Source: Turicibacter sp. (GTDB lineage Bacteria; Bacillota; Bacilli; MOL361; Turicibacteraceae). Taken from it: a DNA stretch of 5,466 nt. Below are positions 5,007 through 5,466 of the stretch, one piece after another. The translations under genes and the position numbers were made by a program. How positions within the stretch are numbered: position 1 is the stretch's first letter; each line of letters starts with the position of its first letter. The stretch spans positions 1 through 5,466 of the forward strand of contig JAUMTV010000171.1 of the NCBI GenBank assembly GCA_030531025.1, written 5' to 3'. The notes beneath the pieces are model-generated. The model made no database searches. It was not told where the DNA came from and worked only from the letters and a program-made list of their open reading frames with translations.

Positions 5007-5037
5007 AAAAGAAATGGATAACAAGTCCATTTCTTTT
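5007..5037 (+). terminator. Terminator of the small membrane gene
   Basis: AAAAGAAATGGA (5007-5018) pairs with TCCATTTCTTTT (5026-5037) around a seven-base loop. The 3' arm ends in T-rich sequence. It lies 12 bases behind the stop codon at 4994. The A/T ends also give a U-tract on the minus strand, so it may stop the convergent gene as well. Confidence 0.75.
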
Positions 5038-5075
5038 GTTATATTTATCAATATTTATTTAAAACATAGCGTTTT

Positions 5076-5103
5076 ATTAAGAAGAGCAAAAACTCTTCTT
5101 AAT
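5076..5103 (-). terminator. Hairpin behind the convergent small gene
   Basis: ATTAAGAAGAG (5076-5086) and CTCTTCTTAAT (5093-5103) are a perfect 11-bp inverted repeat with a six-base loop, two bases beyond the stop codon at 5106. No long U-tract follows on the minus strand, so it could be a weak terminator or a 3'-end stabiliser backed up by the hairpin at 5007-5037. Confidence 0.5.
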
Positions 5104-5105
5104 CA

Positions 5106-5379
5106 CTAATCCTCGTCCCATTGCCCCTCGCCTAATAATGAAAACTGATACCTACTTATTTGAGAGGATTCTCCTTCTAATAAGTTGTCTTTTTCAAACT
5201 TTATTTCATAACCGATTTCTTGATATTCTTCTAATTCCTCATCAACTGAGGTCGTGATCGGCCAAGCAAAAATCGGTTTTTCATGTTTAATCACAACTTG
5301 AAACCAATCATTCGTTATTATCAGTAGCCATAAGCACCCTAAACCGCATAAAACAGAAATAAAATAGTATTTTTTTCAT
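5106..5379 (-). pseudogene. Small membrane-anchored protein, frame broken at an A7 tract
   Basis: An ATG at 5379 has AAGGAGA at ideal distance and is followed by seven A. In that frame translation ends after 23 residues. With one A fewer, the frame joins an open frame running to the TAG at 5106 and gives 90 residues. These would be MKKYYFISVLCGLG and CLWLLII as one membrane or signal-anchor segment (about 5-22), then a polar domain with HEKPIFAWP, YQEIGYEIKFEKDN and RYQFSLLG. The continuous part alone could start only at a GTG (5294) with no ribosome binding site, and it would lose the anchor. The KPIFA...GYEIK pattern recalls small secreted or anchored Bacillota proteins of unknown function. 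Causes could be a real mutation, slippage at the A tract or a base-count error. Confidence 0.6.
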
Positions 5380-5385
5380 CAAACG

Positions 5386-5392
5386 TCTCCTT
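5386..5392 (-). promoter_or_regulatory. Ribosome binding site of the frame-broken gene
   Basis: AAGGAGA on the minus strand has its AGGAG seven bases before the ATG at 5379. It is the main evidence that translation starts there and not at the GTG at 5294. Confidence 0.65.
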
Positions 5393-5404
5393 ATTCTCAT
5401 CAGC

Positions 5405-5466
5405 TTATTATCGATTGACTTTTCTGATTTCAACTCTTCTATTCATGATATACAGCATTCTCTTAT
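5405..5466 (-). CDS. Possible 3' end of an upstream gene, cut by window edge
   Basis: From the right edge one minus-strand frame stays open for 18 codons (RMLYIMNRRVEIRKVNR) and ends in tandem TAA TAA at 5410-5405, 25 bases before the ATG at 5379. The basic tail and double stop fit the end of a gene that would be co-transcribed with the next one. The fragment is too short to identify and could be chance; a weak promoter in this stretch is the alternative. Confidence 0.25.

Overview
The window is AT-rich, with AGGAGG-type ribosome binding sites, sigma-A-like promoters, U-tract terminators and protein families typical of low-GC Gram-positive bacteria (Bacillota). A Turicibacter- or Erysipelotrichia-like host is a guess; the sequence does not fix a genus. 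Nearly all genes lie on the minus strand, so transcription mostly runs right to left.

Left and centre (about 215-3444, minus strand): one operon of three tandem bactofilin genes followed by a yhbD-like gene with a MerR-type DNA-binding N-terminus. This resembles the yhbD/yhbE/yhbF group of Bacillus subtilis, where YhbE and YhbF (BacE, BacF) are bactofilins linked to motility. The first gene (3347-2445) is cut by one in-frame TAA at 3024-3026. The 17-residue repeat register and the C-terminal module continue intact behind it, so this looks like a recent nonsense mutation or a base-call error. Its promoter (TTCACA, 17 bp, TATATT) is crowded with operator-like sequence: an 18-bp site close to the Rex (NADH/NAD+ sensor) consensus covers the -35 box, and two exact 14-bp repeats, each holding a TAACA-N-TGTTA-like palindrome, flank it. 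A bidirectional terminator closes the operon at 215-245.

Middle (3484-4571, minus strand): a peroxide-defence pair. An OhrR organic-peroxide sensor with two candidate redox cysteines is followed by a thioredoxin-type glutathione peroxidase. A perfect consensus promoter (TTGACA, 17 bp, TATAAT) precedes ohrR. An OhrR-box-like site lies just behind the -10 and a 16/18 copy lies in front of gpx, so OhrR probably controls itself and gpx. A GNRA-loop terminator abuts the gpx stop codon.

Right (4572-5466): an intergenic stretch with what looks like a decayed ISL3-type transposase tail, a 51-residue single-span membrane protein on the plus strand with its own terminator, and a convergent small membrane-anchored protein gene on the minus strand. 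That last gene has a good start signal but is out of frame by one base at an A7 tract directly behind its ATG.

Taken together, a cytoskeletal operon with a possible NADH-responsive operator sits next to an organic-peroxide response unit. A common redox theme is inference.
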